Of a stretch of 64,000 nt of DNA, positions 56,171 through 64,000 are shown piece by piece. The notes below the pieces were generated by a model that saw only the letters and a program-made list of their open reading frames with translations, made no database searches and was not told the DNA's origin. Origin of the DNA: Leisingera sp. NJS204 (lineage in GTDB: Bacteria; Pseudomonadota; Alphaproteobacteria; Rhodobacterales; Rhodobacteraceae). Both the position numbers and the translations under genes were made by a program. Location of the stretch: NCBI RefSeq assembly GCF_004123675.1, contig NZ_CP035417.1, positions 1,975,501-2,039,500 on the forward strand, read 5' to 3'. Numbering within the stretch: position 1 is the first letter of the stretch; each line of letters begins with the position of its first letter.

Positions 56171-56932
56171 ATGCAAGACTGTCCTCCGGAATTTTCCGTC
56201 AAGATTGCAGAAACAGACGCGGAGCTGCGCGCCGCACAGGCGCTGCGGTACGACGTATTTGTGCGCGAGCTTGGCGGCGGCGGCGCGTTGGTGGACCATG
56301 ATGCGGGGCTGGAGCAGGACAGGTTCGATCCGTTTTTTGACCACATGCTGGTGATAGATGACACCACGGGCACGGTGGCCGGTGTCTACCGCTTGCTGCG
56401 TGATGATCAGGCTGCAGAAGCCGGGCAGTTTTATTCCGAGGATGAATATGACCTGACCGTGCTGAGGTCCTCCGGCCGCAAGCTGCTGGAGCTGGGCCGC
56501 TCTTGCCTGCATGCGGATTACCGCGGCGGCATGGCAATGTTCCACCTTTGGTCCGGGCTGGCAGACTATGTGCAGACCCACGGTATCGAGGTTCTTTTCG
56601 GGGTCGCAAGCTTTCACGGCACCGATACCGCTGCGCTGGCCAATCCGCTGGCCATGCTGCACCACAATCATATGGCGCCGCCCGGGCTGCGTGTACGGTC
56701 AAAGTCGTTTCAATCCATGAACTTGGTGGCCGCAGATGATCTCAACCGCAAACGTGCGATGGTGGAAACCCCCTCGCTGATCAAAGCATATCTGCGGCTG
56801 GGCGGATACGTCGGCGACGGCGCCTATGTCGATCAGTCGTTCAACACCACCGATGTGTGCCTGATCCTGGACACCGCGCAAATGAACGACCGCCAACGCC
56901 GGATTTATTCCGGAGGCAAGGGCCGGAAATGA
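56171..56932 (+). CDS. olsB: L-ornithine N-alpha-acyltransferase (ornithine lipid synthesis)
   Basis: Transfers a 3-hydroxyacyl chain from ACP to ornithine, making lyso-ornithine lipid. 253 residues of the acyl-homoserine-lactone-synthase-like GNAT fold: LRYDVFVRELGG, VAGVYRLLRDDQA, KLLELGRSCLHADYRGG. It overlaps olsA by 4 bases, which confirms the assignment. Phosphorus-free ornithine lipids suit a marine bacterium that also carries the pst-pho operon. Confidence 0.92.
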   Translation: MQDCPPEFSVKIAETDAELRAAQALRYDVFVRELGGGGALVDHDAGLEQDRFDPFFDHMLVIDDTTGTVAGVYRLLRDDQAAEAGQFYSEDEYDLTVLRSSGRKLLELGRSCLHADYRGGMAMFHLWSGLADYVQTHGIEVLFGVASFHGTDTAALANPLAMLHHNHMAPPGLRVRSKSFQSMNLVAADDLNRKRAMVETPSLIKAYLRLGGYVGDGAYVDQSFNTTDVCLILDTAQMNDRQRRIYSGGKGRK

Positions 56933-57759
56933 GCGTCAGCTGGCAAAGCGAAGAGGCGCCGGATCCGGTCCGGATCAGCGCCTTGGGCTGGTTGCTGGTG
57001 CTGCTGCGCGGGCTGCCGCTGGCGGTGCTGGTATTTGGCGGGCTGCTGGTATTGCTGGCCCTGCGGCTGATTGAGCGGCCAGTATTCGGCTTGCAGCGGC
57101 CGGTCACGCCGTTCATCACCCAGTTTGTCTGCCGCAATGCCTTTCGCATTCTGGGGATCCGCTTCATAACCCGCGGAACGCTGATGCGTCAAAAAGGGGC
57201 CGTGGTGGCCAATCACGCCTCCTGGCTGGACATTTTTGCCCTCAACGCGCGCAAGCGGATCTACTTTGTTTCCAAGGCGGAGGTTGCCAAATGGCCGGGG
57301 ATCGGCTGGCTGGCGCGGGCCACCGGCACCGTCTTTATCGAACGCAATCCCAAAAAAGCCAGGGAACAGGCCGACATGTTTGAACAGCGCCTGCTGGCCG
57401 GCCATAAGCTGCTGTTTTTCCCCGAAGGCACCTCTACCGATGGTTTGCGGGTTTTGCCCTTTAAAACAACGCTCTTTGCTGCGTTTTTTTCTGAAAAACT
57501 GCGCAAAGATCTGCATATCCAGCCTGTTTCGGTCCGCTACCGCGCGCCCGATGGCGCCCCGGTGCGGTTCTATGGCTGGTGGGGAGATATGGATTTCGGG
57601 CCGCATCTTCTTAAGATCCTGGCAACCCCGCGGCAAGGCCAGGTGGAGCTGATCTACCACCAGCCGTTAAAGGTTGCCGCCTTCCCGGACCGCAAAGCCC
57701 TGGCCGCCACTGCCGGGAAATTGGTGAAGGATGGCCACCTGCGCGCTTTGAATGGTTGA
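56929..57759 (+). CDS. olsA: Lyso-ornithine lipid O-acyltransferase
   Basis: Adds the second acyl chain to lyso-ornithine lipid. 276 residues from the ATG at 56929. N-terminal membrane helix (LGWLLVLLRGLPLAVLVFGG), then the PlsC domain with NHASWLD (H-x4-D motif), GTVFIERNPKKARE and FFPEGTSTDG. ATGA overlap with olsB. Confidence 0.93.
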   Translation: MSVSWQSEEAPDPVRISALGWLLVLLRGLPLAVLVFGGLLVLLALRLIERPVFGLQRPVTPFITQFVCRNAFRILGIRFITRGTLMRQKGAVVANHASWLDIFALNARKRIYFVSKAEVAKWPGIGWLARATGTVFIERNPKKAREQADMFEQRLLAGHKLLFFPEGTSTDGLRVLPFKTTLFAAFFSEKLRKDLHIQPVSVRYRAPDGAPVRFYGWWGDMDFGPHLLKILATPRQGQVELIYHQPLKVAAFPDRKALAATAGKLVKDGHLRALNG

Positions 57760-57795
57760 AAAATCAGGCGGGAACCGGTTTCTTCCGGATCCGCT

Positions 57796-57811
57796 ATTGT
57801 CAGCTGACAAT
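57796..57811. promoter_or_regulatory. Perfect 16-bp palindrome upstream of rpsB
   Basis: ATTGTCAGCTGACAAT, fully self-complementary, 137 bp before rpsB. Its TTGTCA half could serve as a -35 with CTATGA (57819-57824) as -10, which would place the palindrome over a promoter, as for an operator. Further hairpins (CAGGG..CCCTG near 57860-57877) lie in the rpsB leader. Confidence 0.5.
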
Positions 57812-57947
57812 TTCTGCTCTATGAGCGCGCCTACGAACCCGCAGGCGGGGTTTGGCCTGATCAGGGGAGACATCCCTGACGGACCCCCGGTTGGAGCATC
57901 CGCTCTGAACCCCCGCCGAGGATAGAAACCGGAAAGGATATACTAGC

Positions 57948-58724
57948 ATGGCTCTTCCTGAGTTCACCATGCGTCAGCTGCTTGAAGCTGGCGTTCACTT
58001 CGGCCACCAGACTCAGCGCTGGAACCCGCGCATGGCACCGTTCATCTACGGTTCGCGCAACGGCATCCACATCATGGACCTGACCCAGACTGTTCCGATG
58101 CTGGACCAGGCGCTGCAGGTTGTCCGTGACACCGTTGCCAAAGGCGGCCGCGTCCTGTTCGTCGGCACCAAGCGCCAGGCAGCCGGCCCGATCGCCGAAG
58201 CGGCTGAAAAGTCGGCTCAGTACTTCATGAACCACCGCTGGCTCGGCGGCACTCTGACCAACTGGAAAACCGTTTCCCAGTCGATCAACCGCCTGAAAGA
58301 AATCGACGAGAAAATGGCGGGCGGCGCCGAAGGCCTGACCAAGAAAGAGCGTCTGGGCATGGAACGCGACCAGGAGAAGCTCGAAGCGTCTCTGGGCGGC
58401 ATCCGTGATATGGGCGGCGTGCCGGACCTGCTGTTCGTCATCGACGTGAAAAAAGAAGCGCTGGCCATCGCCGAAGCCAAGAAACTGGGTATTCCGGTTG
58501 TGGCTATTGTCGACACCAACTGCTCCCCCGATGGCGTGGACTTCATCATTCCGGGCAACGACGACGCATCGCGCGCCATCTCGCTGTACTGCGACCTGGT
58601 TGCACGCGCAGCACTCGACGGCATGTCCGCTCAGCTGGGTGCCGCAGGCGTTGACCTGGGCGCGCTCGAAGAAGCGCCGGTCGAAGAAGCCGTGGCTGAA
58701 GAAGCCGCTGCTGCTGACGCCTGA
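57948..58724 (+). CDS. rpsB: 30S ribosomal protein S2
   Basis: 258 residues. [21 protein letters not shown] and [12 protein letters not shown] open the protein, with [28 protein letters not shown] and [24 protein letters not shown] following. It ends in an acidic Ala/Glu-rich tail ([16 protein letters not shown]). GGAAAGGA before the ATG. tsf follows 79 bases later, the universal order. Confidence 0.97.
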   Translation: MALPEFTMRQLLEAGVHFGHQTQRWNPRMAPFIYGSRNGIHIMDLTQTVPMLDQALQVVRDTVAKGGRVLFVGTKRQAAGPIAEAAEKSAQYFMNHRWLGGTLTNWKTVSQSINRLKEIDEKMAGGAEGLTKKERLGMERDQEKLEASLGGIRDMGGVPDLLFVIDVKKEALAIAEAKKLGIPVVAIVDTNCSPDGVDFIIPGNDDASRAISLYCDLVARAALDGMSAQLGAAGVDLGALEEAPVEEAVAEEAAAADA

Positions 58725-58803
58725 TCCGTCCCGTCACGGAACTGACATGCGGGGCAGGGTATCACCTGCCCCAAATCTGTTTTTGAATTGAGGAGAGCCT
58801 AAG

Positions 58804-59679
58804 ATGGCAATCACTGCTGCTATGGTGAAAGAACTGCGCGAATCCACCGGCGCAGGCATGATGGACGCGAAGAAAGCCCTGGTCGAAAACAACGGCGACA
58901 TGGAAGCCGCGGTTGACTGGCTGCGCACCAAAGGCCTGGCCAAGGCTGCCAAGAAATCCGGCCGTACCGCCGCAGAAGGCCTGGTTGCCGTGATCGTCGA
59001 AGGCAACAAAGGTGTTGCCGTCGAAGTGAACTCGGAAACCGACTTTGTCGGCAAGAACGCTGAATTCCAGGCAATGGTCGGCGGTATCGCCAAGGCTGCG
59101 CTGGGTGTTTCGGACGTCGAAGCGCTGAAGGCTGCCGACATGGGCGGCAAAACCGTTGCTGACACCATCACCGACAAGATCGCCACCATTGGCGAAAACA
59201 TGTCGGTCCGCCGCATGGCCGCGCTGGAAGGCGAAACCGTTGTGTCCTATGTGCACAACGCCGCTACCGCAGGCATGGGCAAAATCGGTGTTCTGGTTGC
59301 CATGAACGGCGGCGACGCCGCGATCGGCAAACAGATCGCAATGCACATTGCAGCTGCCAACCCCGCCGCGCTGTCCGAAGCAGACATGGACGCCTCTGTG
59401 GTTGAGAAGGAAAAGCAGGTTCAGATGGACATCGCCCGCGAATCCGGCAAGCCGGAGCAGGTGATTGAAAAGATGATCGTTGGCCGGATGAAGAAATTCG
59501 TCGCGGAATCGACCCTGCTGAACCAGCAGTTCGTTGTGAACCCGGACCTGACCGTTGAAGCCGCAGCCAAAGAAGCAGGCGCAACCATCACCGGTTTTGC
59601 CCGCGTTGAAGTCGGTGAAGGCATCGAAGTCGAAAAAGAAGACTTTGCAGCCGAAGTCGCCAAAGCCGCACAGGGCTGA
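58804..59679 (+). CDS. tsf: Elongation factor Ts
   Basis: Guanine-nucleotide exchange factor for EF-Tu. 291 residues: an N-terminal UBA-like domain ([21 protein letters not shown], and [10 protein letters not shown]), the core with [13 protein letters not shown], the region [17 protein letters not shown], and a C-terminal module. GAGGAGAG precedes the ATG. Strong terminator downstream. Confidence 0.97.
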   Translation: MAITAAMVKELRESTGAGMMDAKKALVENNGDMEAAVDWLRTKGLAKAAKKSGRTAAEGLVAVIVEGNKGVAVEVNSETDFVGKNAEFQAMVGGIAKAALGVSDVEALKAADMGGKTVADTITDKIATIGENMSVRRMAALEGETVVSYVHNAATAGMGKIGVLVAMNGGDAAIGKQIAMHIAAANPAALSEADMDASVVEKEKQVQMDIARESGKPEQVIEKMIVGRMKKFVAESTLLNQQFVVNPDLTVEAAAKEAGATITGFARVEVGEGIEVEKEDFAAEVAKAAQG

Positions 59680-59721
59680 TTTAAGCTAATTCGGGCTGTT
59701 CAGTTTTCACGCTTGAATTCA

Positions 59722-59754
59722 AAAACCGGCAGGGATGTCCCTGCCGGTTTTTTT
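59722..59754 (+). terminator. Terminator of rpsB-tsf
   Basis: AAACCGGCAGGGA, TG, TCCCTGCCGGTTT, then a T run. A 13-bp stem. Confidence 0.95.
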
Positions 59755-60180
59755 GTGCGTATCGCTCCCCGCATATGGAATGCGCGGCCCAGCGGCTGAA
59801 CGCGTCTTTGCATATTTTAATGAGACCGCCAAAAGGATGTGAGGGACCCCACTGATGGGGATGGGCGAGGCCCCTCTGTATCCGGAACAGACGCAGAACA
59901 ATACGCGTCTGTTCCTGACCAGGTAGGAGAGCCTTGAAATCACAAGGGTCGTTACCCATTAGTTCCTTGGCTAAAGCCACCACTCACGGAACAGAGGCAA
60001 CATGCAGAATATCAACCTATAACGGTAGTATAGAATTCCATACCTCTTACGGCTTAGTTCAGGCCGGGCCGGATTGAAAAACCGGTTAAATTTCCGCCGC
60101 TTGTAAGCGATCAAAGACAGCGGGGCGAAATCTGAAATTGCCGCTGCGGCGGCGACGGTCATCCGCGGTCAAGCGGCTGC
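59755..60180. other. Unexplained hairpin-rich gap between tsf and luxR
   Basis: About 425 bp without a recognisable gene. It contains CCCCA-CTGA-TGGGG (about 59848-59861), a small GAGG/CCTC pairing next to it, and a perfect 11-bp hairpin GGAACAGACGC with GCGTCTGTTCC (59884-59915, 10-nt loop), none with a T tract. A minus-strand open frame runs through 59681-59983 but has no recognisable domain and covers the tsf terminator. The right part (59990-60100) is AT-rich. Possible structured RNA or decayed mobile DNA. Confidence 0.5.
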
Positions 60181-60936
60181 CTAGGCATCCATGATATACA
60201 TTTGATTGTGCAACGCCGCCTTCAAAACAGCCTGGGCGGTTGTCTCGACAGAAAGCGATTCCCTGGCAAGGCGCAGGTGTTTTTCAATCGTCGCGGGTGT
60301 AAGTTCCATCAGAAGTGCAATGTCCTGCGTGGTTTTGCCATCGCCAACCCATTGCAGAACCTCCCGTTGCCGTTTGGTAAGGCTGCGGTTTGGTGCCGTG
60401 TAGGGCAGGGTGAGGATTTTCAAATGGGCGACATTGTTCATAAGCACGATGTCATCGCCCGACTTCTGCCACAGCGCGTCCACCGCATCCTGAGACATGC
60501 CCCGCTTTGCAGCCAGCGATATCGCGCCCTTGTAACGGGGAGAAGCAGAGTGGAAACTGACGGTATAACCGGCATTCATGTCGAGCTTCTGATTGAACTC
60601 ATGCACTCTTTGGGCTTCGGGCCCAAGTGTCCCGCCGGCAATCATGTCCTGCACAATACGCCAGCTGCCGGCGCCTTCATTATCCAAGGCCCAGCGAAGC
60701 ATCGGCGCATGGAAATACAGCCCCTTATGCAGGAAACCGTTCAAATATTCGCTGTCGTGATTGGACAGGATAACAAAATCCTCCGGATCCCCCAGCGACG
60801 TTTCCGTTTTGTAACGGGTGTATCCGTAAATCAGCCGGTCGAACCCGAACCTGGACATTTGCCGGACATGCTCGTGCCACAGCTCTTCCAGGCTTTGAGC
60901 GCCGCAAATGAAACTCAGGTAATTCTTTACCTTCAT
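60181..60936 (-). CDS. LuxR-family solo regulator with divergent autoinducer-binding domain
   Basis: 251 residues from the ATG at 60936. An N-terminal autoinducer-binding-type domain (about 15-170) and C-terminal LuxR helix-turn-helix (RSLTKRQREVLQWVGDGKTTQDIALLMELTPATIEKHLRLA). Gapless alignment with TraR around the ligand pocket puts Tyr64, Phe68 and Ala77 where TraR has Trp57, Tyr61 and Asp70; Pro78 and Trp92 are kept. So it probably does not bind an ordinary acyl-homoserine lactone. No luxI is in the window. It overlaps aroQ by 4 bases and is its downstream operon partner. Confidence 0.88.
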   Translation of the reverse strand: MKVKNYLSFICGAQSLEELWHEHVRQMSRFGFDRLIYGYTRYKTETSLGDPEDFVILSNHDSEYLNGFLHKGLYFHAPMLRWALDNEGAGSWRIVQDMIAGGTLGPEAQRVHEFNQKLDMNAGYTVSFHSASPRYKGAISLAAKRGMSQDAVDALWQKSGDDIVLMNNVAHLKILTLPYTAPNRSLTKRQREVLQWVGDGKTTQDIALLMELTPATIEKHLRLARESLSVETTAQAVLKAALHNQMYIMDA

Positions 60937-61382
60937 GCTGTTGCAGCCATTTCCAAATGTGCCTTCAAAGCATCCATCGCCAACAGATACCCCTGCGCGC
61001 CAAAACCGCAAATCTGCCCCAGCGCCGCCTTGGCGATATAGGAGCTGTGCCGGAACGGCTCGCGTGCATGAATATTGGAGAGATGCACTTCAACGGCCGG
61101 AATCTCCACGGAAATCAACGCATCCATCAGGGCAATAGACGTGTGCGTATAAGCGCCGGCGTTCAGGATAATCCCATCATGCTGGCCCTTGGCCGCATGA
61201 ATAGCATCAATCAACGCCCCTTCATGGTTCGACTGGAAGCAGCTGACCGCAACCCCGAGTGTCTGAGCATGATCGGCGCAAGCCTGCTCGGCCATCGCCA
61301 GGGTGACCGAACCATAGACCTCCGGCTGGCGGGTGCCAAGCAGGTTAAGGTTGGGGCCGTTCAATACCAGAATGCTCGTCAT
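60933..61382 (-). CDS. aroQ: 3-dehydroquinate dehydratase, type II
   Basis: Third step of the shikimate pathway. 149 residues, the standard length, with LNGPNLNLLGTRQPEVYG (catalytic Tyr of the type II enzyme), FQSNHEGALID, INAGAYTHTSIALMDAL and EVHLSNIHAREPFRHSS (catalytic His). All key residues are present. The usual accB-accC partners are absent and the gene is instead translationally coupled (ATGA) to a LuxR regulator. Confidence 0.94.
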   Translation of the reverse strand: MTSILVLNGPNLNLLGTRQPEVYGSVTLAMAEQACADHAQTLGVAVSCFQSNHEGALIDAIHAAKGQHDGIILNAGAYTHTSIALMDALISVEIPAVEVHLSNIHAREPFRHSSYIAKAALGQICGFGAQGYLLAMDALKAHLEMAATA

Positions 61383-61468
61383 CGGATATGTTTCCTTTTC
61401 GTCCTTCCCTTTGAACCTCTAAGACAAATTTATTGTAAATGCGAACACGCAAACGCGCATAAGTTAGA

Positions 61469-61482
61469 AAAATTCGAATTTT
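61469..61482. promoter_or_regulatory. Perfect AT-rich palindrome upstream of aroQ-luxR
   Basis: AAAATTCGAATTTT, 14 bp, fully self-complementary, 87 bp upstream of the aroQ start in the 334-bp divergent gap (61383-61716). A candidate operator, perhaps of LuxR itself. The rest of the gap is AT-rich near aroQ and shows no gene. Confidence 0.45.
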
Positions 61483-61716
61483 GGAATTTACTGAACCCGC
61501 TGACACAAGCGTTTGCCCGGCACTCTTTTCCAGCCCTTTTCCAATTTGATCGTTTCTATTTCCAGCCGGCACAGTCATCGGGCCTTTGTATTTCATTCTG
61601 TCTGTGTTCCAGCACCTGCGCCCCGATACCTGAAATGCAACGTCTGCCGGCTCGTGTCCTGCAGAAGGGCAGTATACAGTCCGGATGAAGAGGCAGAGCA
61701 GCAAGAGGGTACAGCG

Positions 61717-62928
61717 ATGAGATCAGACCGGCTGGAACGCATCAGGGGCTGGCAGCAACGCTATGTGGATGAAGGGAAATACCCGGGAAGCGCCCTTTTG
61801 ATCCGCCGCCGCGGCGAGGAACAGTTCTTCCACGCGTCGGGCCTTCGAAACATCGAGGAGAACCTGCCATTCACCCGTGACACGCTGGTGCGCCTCTATT
61901 CGATGACCAAGCCGGTGACGTCTGTGGCTGTGATGTCTCTTCTGGAACAAGGGCTGTTCCATCTGGATGCCCCTGTCAGTGATTTCCTTCCGGAATTCAA
62001 TGACATGCAGGCGCTAGTGCCCGGGGCCACCCAGATCAGCCAGACAGAACCTTGCGCTGTTCCCACACTGCACCAGCTGCTGACCCACACCAGCGGGCTG
62101 AGTTACCCGTTCAACCCAGGTGTTCTGCCGGAAGCCATGGCCAAGGAGGATCTGCTGTTCAAGCCCGACCACGGATCACTTGCCCCGATGGTGGCCCGGC
62201 TTGCTGAGCTGCCGTTGGCCTTCCAACCAGGAACCCGTTGGGAATATTCCGTTGCGACAGATGTGCTGGGCCGCGTTGCCGAGGTTGTTTCAGGCAAACC
62301 TCTGGGCCAATTCTTGCAAGAAGAAATCTTTGAACCGTTGGAAATGACTGAGACCGGTTTCCAGCCGCCGAGCGGGGCAGGGAGCCGGTTAGCCTCTCTC
62401 TACACACCGCTGGCGGGTGACGCCATGGCGCTGAATTCCGCAGAGACCGGCGCAGACAGTCTGCGCTTGACAGACAGTTACCCGCACTCTCCGTTCTGGC
62501 AGGCTGAAATGCATTCCGGCGGCGGTGGATTGATCGGCACAATTGATGACTACATGAAATTCACCGAAATGCTCCGGCGCCGCGGCCGCAGTCGAAACGG
62601 CCTTATCATCAGCCCGCAAACTGCTAATTTCATGATGCAAAACCACCTTACAGGCGACATTGCCTCAATGGGACCGCAAAGCTTTGCCGAACAGCCGATG
62701 GAGGGCATGGGATTTGGCCTGGGCGGCGCTGTTGTTCTGAACCCGGCACGGGCGCGGTGCCCCGGATCGGTTGGCGACTTCAGCTGGGGCGGCATTGCGT
62801 CAACGTTCTTTTGGCTGGACCGGCAGCTTGATATGTCAGTGGTGTTTTTGACCCAGCTGGCGCCTTCCAGTTCATACCCGGCACGGCCGGAGCTCAAGGC
62901 ACTGATCCATGGCGCCATTGCCGAGTGA
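61717..62928 (+). CDS. Serine hydrolase of the class C beta-lactamase/esterase fold
   Basis: 403 residues from the ATG at 61717 (GAGGG upstream; the longer frame from 61513 lacks support). The nucleophile motif SMTK (YSMTKPVTSVAVMSLLEQG) is near residue 68, the second motif YSVATDVLGR replaces the classical YxN, and HSGGGGLIG serves as the third. There is no signal peptide, so cytosolic. Such EstB-like enzymes usually cleave esters rather than beta-lactams. Divergent from aroQ-luxR. Confidence 0.87.
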   Translation: MRSDRLERIRGWQQRYVDEGKYPGSALLIRRRGEEQFFHASGLRNIEENLPFTRDTLVRLYSMTKPVTSVAVMSLLEQGLFHLDAPVSDFLPEFNDMQALVPGATQISQTEPCAVPTLHQLLTHTSGLSYPFNPGVLPEAMAKEDLLFKPDHGSLAPMVARLAELPLAFQPGTRWEYSVATDVLGRVAEVVSGKPLGQFLQEEIFEPLEMTETGFQPPSGAGSRLASLYTPLAGDAMALNSAETGADSLRLTDSYPHSPFWQAEMHSGGGGLIGTIDDYMKFTEMLRRRGRSRNGLIISPQTANFMMQNHLTGDIASMGPQSFAEQPMEGMGFGLGGAVVLNPARARCPGSVGDFSWGGIASTFFWLDRQLDMSVVFLTQLAPSSSYPARPELKALIHGAIAE

Positions 62929-62982
62929 CTTCCAACTGCCGCAGTTCCAGGTAAGATAAGCGTTCTGCATCAGAAAAGACCA

Positions 62983-63861
62983 ATGAAAGCGCTGCAAATG
63001 CCGGATACCGCCAAAGTCCTCCTTGATCTGCTGGATCTGGAAGAGCTTGATACCAATCTTTACCGCGGATCCGGTTCCGGCGGCGAAACACCGACCCGCA
63101 TCTATGGCGGCCAAGTGATCGCACAGGCGCTGACAGCAGCATATGCGACTGTTTCCGGACGCTTATGTCACTCTCTTCATGCGTATTTCATTCGTCCGGG
63201 TGATCCGTCCAGACCAGTCATATACGAGGTTGACCCGGCGCGCGACGGCCGCAGTTTCACCACCCGGCGAGTGGTGGCGATGCAGAACGGCAAGCAGATC
63301 CTGAACCTGGCGTCATCCTTTCATGCATCGGAACCCGGCTGGGAGCATCAGCACCAAATGCCGGATGTTCCATCGCCGGCCGCGCTGGAGCCGCGTGAAA
63401 AAATCCTCCTGCGGAATGCATTCCGGGTAGATCCGGCCAAACGCGATGAATTCACGAGACCGCGGCCATTCGAGATCCGCGAAGTTGCGCCGCGGGATTC
63501 GTTGGAGCCGGAAAACACATCTGATATCAATCATATGTGGATCAGAATGGAGGCAGCCAAAGGCGCCGGTCCTGAACTGCAGCATATCCTGATGGCCTAT
63601 GCCTCGGACTTTGGCTTGCTTGGATCATCGATGCGGCCGCATGGGCTGACGTTTCACAAACCCGGCGCCATGACCGCAAGCCTGGACCATGCAATGTGGT
63701 TTCATGCACCGGTTCAATTCGAGAACTGGCATCTTTACACAATGGATGCACCGTTTACCGGCAGCGGCCGCGGCTTCAATCGTGGATCTATTTTCACGGA
63801 AGACGGCCAACTGATCGCCAGCGTCGCCCAAGAAGGTTTGCTGCGTCCGGCAAGTAGTTGA
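62983..63861 (+). CDS. tesB: Acyl-CoA thioesterase II
   Basis: Hydrolyses medium- and long-chain acyl-CoA. 292 residues of the double-hotdog fold: RIYGGQVIAQALTAAYATV, HSLHAYFIRPGDPSRPVIYEV and DGRSFTTRRVVAMQ in the first half, and ASLDHAMWFH (catalytic Asp) with GFNRGSIFTEDGQLIASVAQEGLLR in the second. It follows the hydrolase gene by 54 bases on the same strand. The last 139 bases of the window after it show no gene. Confidence 0.93.
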   Translation: MKALQMPDTAKVLLDLLDLEELDTNLYRGSGSGGETPTRIYGGQVIAQALTAAYATVSGRLCHSLHAYFIRPGDPSRPVIYEVDPARDGRSFTTRRVVAMQNGKQILNLASSFHASEPGWEHQHQMPDVPSPAALEPREKILLRNAFRVDPAKRDEFTRPRPFEIREVAPRDSLEPENTSDINHMWIRMEAAKGAGPELQHILMAYASDFGLLGSSMRPHGLTFHKPGAMTASLDHAMWFHAPVQFENWHLYTMDAPFTGSGRGFNRGSIFTEDGQLIASVAQEGLLRPASS

Positions 63862-64000
63862 AAATTAGTCATTTCAGTTCCGCCACAAAAGGTCTTCAAA
63901 GCCAGAGAACTTAACATAATTCTCATTATGAGACATATATGTAGCCGCAAAGCAGCAAGCAGCCCGCCCGCCGTCAAGAAAATGGCTTCCTCTGAAACCA

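Noticed and set aside
59681-59983. 100-codon minus-strand frame across the tsf terminator and the hairpin region.
   Set aside because: It overlaps a strong terminator, its composition is atypical, and no domain is recognised. A chance frame is more likely than a gene.

Overview
The window looks like chromosomal DNA of a marine Roseobacter-group alphaproteobacterium (Rhodobacteraceae, probably near Leisingera/Phaeobacter). This is inferred from content, not from a database match: a non-pyrrolysine MttB-family protein, a CckA-ChpT-CtrA component (chpT), an ornithine-lipid pair (olsBA), an L21 with a C-terminal DNA-binding-like extension, a TAXI-TRAP transporter and a LuxR solo. The DNA is GC-rich with dense, often ATGA-overlapping genes, two tRNAs and many clear intrinsic terminators. 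I see no prophage, CRISPR array, complete insertion sequence or rRNA.

Layout. 1-2914: end of the phosphate operon (pstA partial, pstB, phoU, phoB). 2981-5212: LysR regulator divergent from glutaryl-CoA dehydrogenase. 5213-5872: a gene-free convergent gap with a spaced repeat array. 5873-7423: MttB-family methyltransferase with a hairpin-rich leader. 7864-9213: two related outer-membrane barrel proteins. 9514-13296: cysS, cimA and an NDUFAF6-like protein. 13358-18031: MFS transporter, AlkA-type glycosylase, esterase, VOC protein, RluE-type pseudouridine synthase, HNH endonuclease. 18216-21649: arginase, CtlX and ornithine cyclodeaminase, divergent from an Lrp/AsnC regulator. 21711-24912: dsbB, a DedA/YqaA-type protein, tRNA-Leu and an MtnA isomerase plus class II aldolase pair (5'-thio/deoxysugar salvage). 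25188-29465: RND efflux pair. 30272-34387: TAXI-TRAP transporter with a universal stress protein. 34416-38525: AttEFGH-like ABC transporter with a lipocalin-like lipoprotein. 38711-43816: ion channel, cardiolipin synthase, YihY protein, rlmE, Ppx/GppA.

44100-46428 is a compact one-carbon module: a small 'virulence factor' family protein, a methylenetetrahydrofolate reductase and a methyl-THF:corrinoid methyltransferase. With the MttB protein 37 kb away it suggests corrinoid-dependent demethylation of a quaternary amine, the methyl group being oxidised through tetrahydrofolate. The corrinoid protein and its reactivase must lie elsewhere. Directly downstream is the wreck of a carnitine/betaine-type catabolic cluster: a Rieske oxygenase fragment joined out of frame to a beheaded SDR, followed by an intact carnitine-dehydrogenase-like gene. 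This accessory strip ends at the 3' end of tRNA-Ser.

48892-63861 is mostly core: DUF2059 protein, rplU-rpmA, GNAT, obgE-proB-proA, chpT, DUF3553, olsBA, rpsB-tsf. It is followed by an unexplained hairpin-rich 425-bp gap, then aroQ coupled to a LuxR solo lacking key acyl-homoserine-lactone contacts, a beta-lactamase-fold hydrolase and tesB. The most promising leads are the one-carbon module with its small uncharacterised partner, the structured mttB leader, the repeat array at 5487-5642, the Rieske/SDR deletion joint, the AttEFGH-like exporter and the aroQ-luxR pair.
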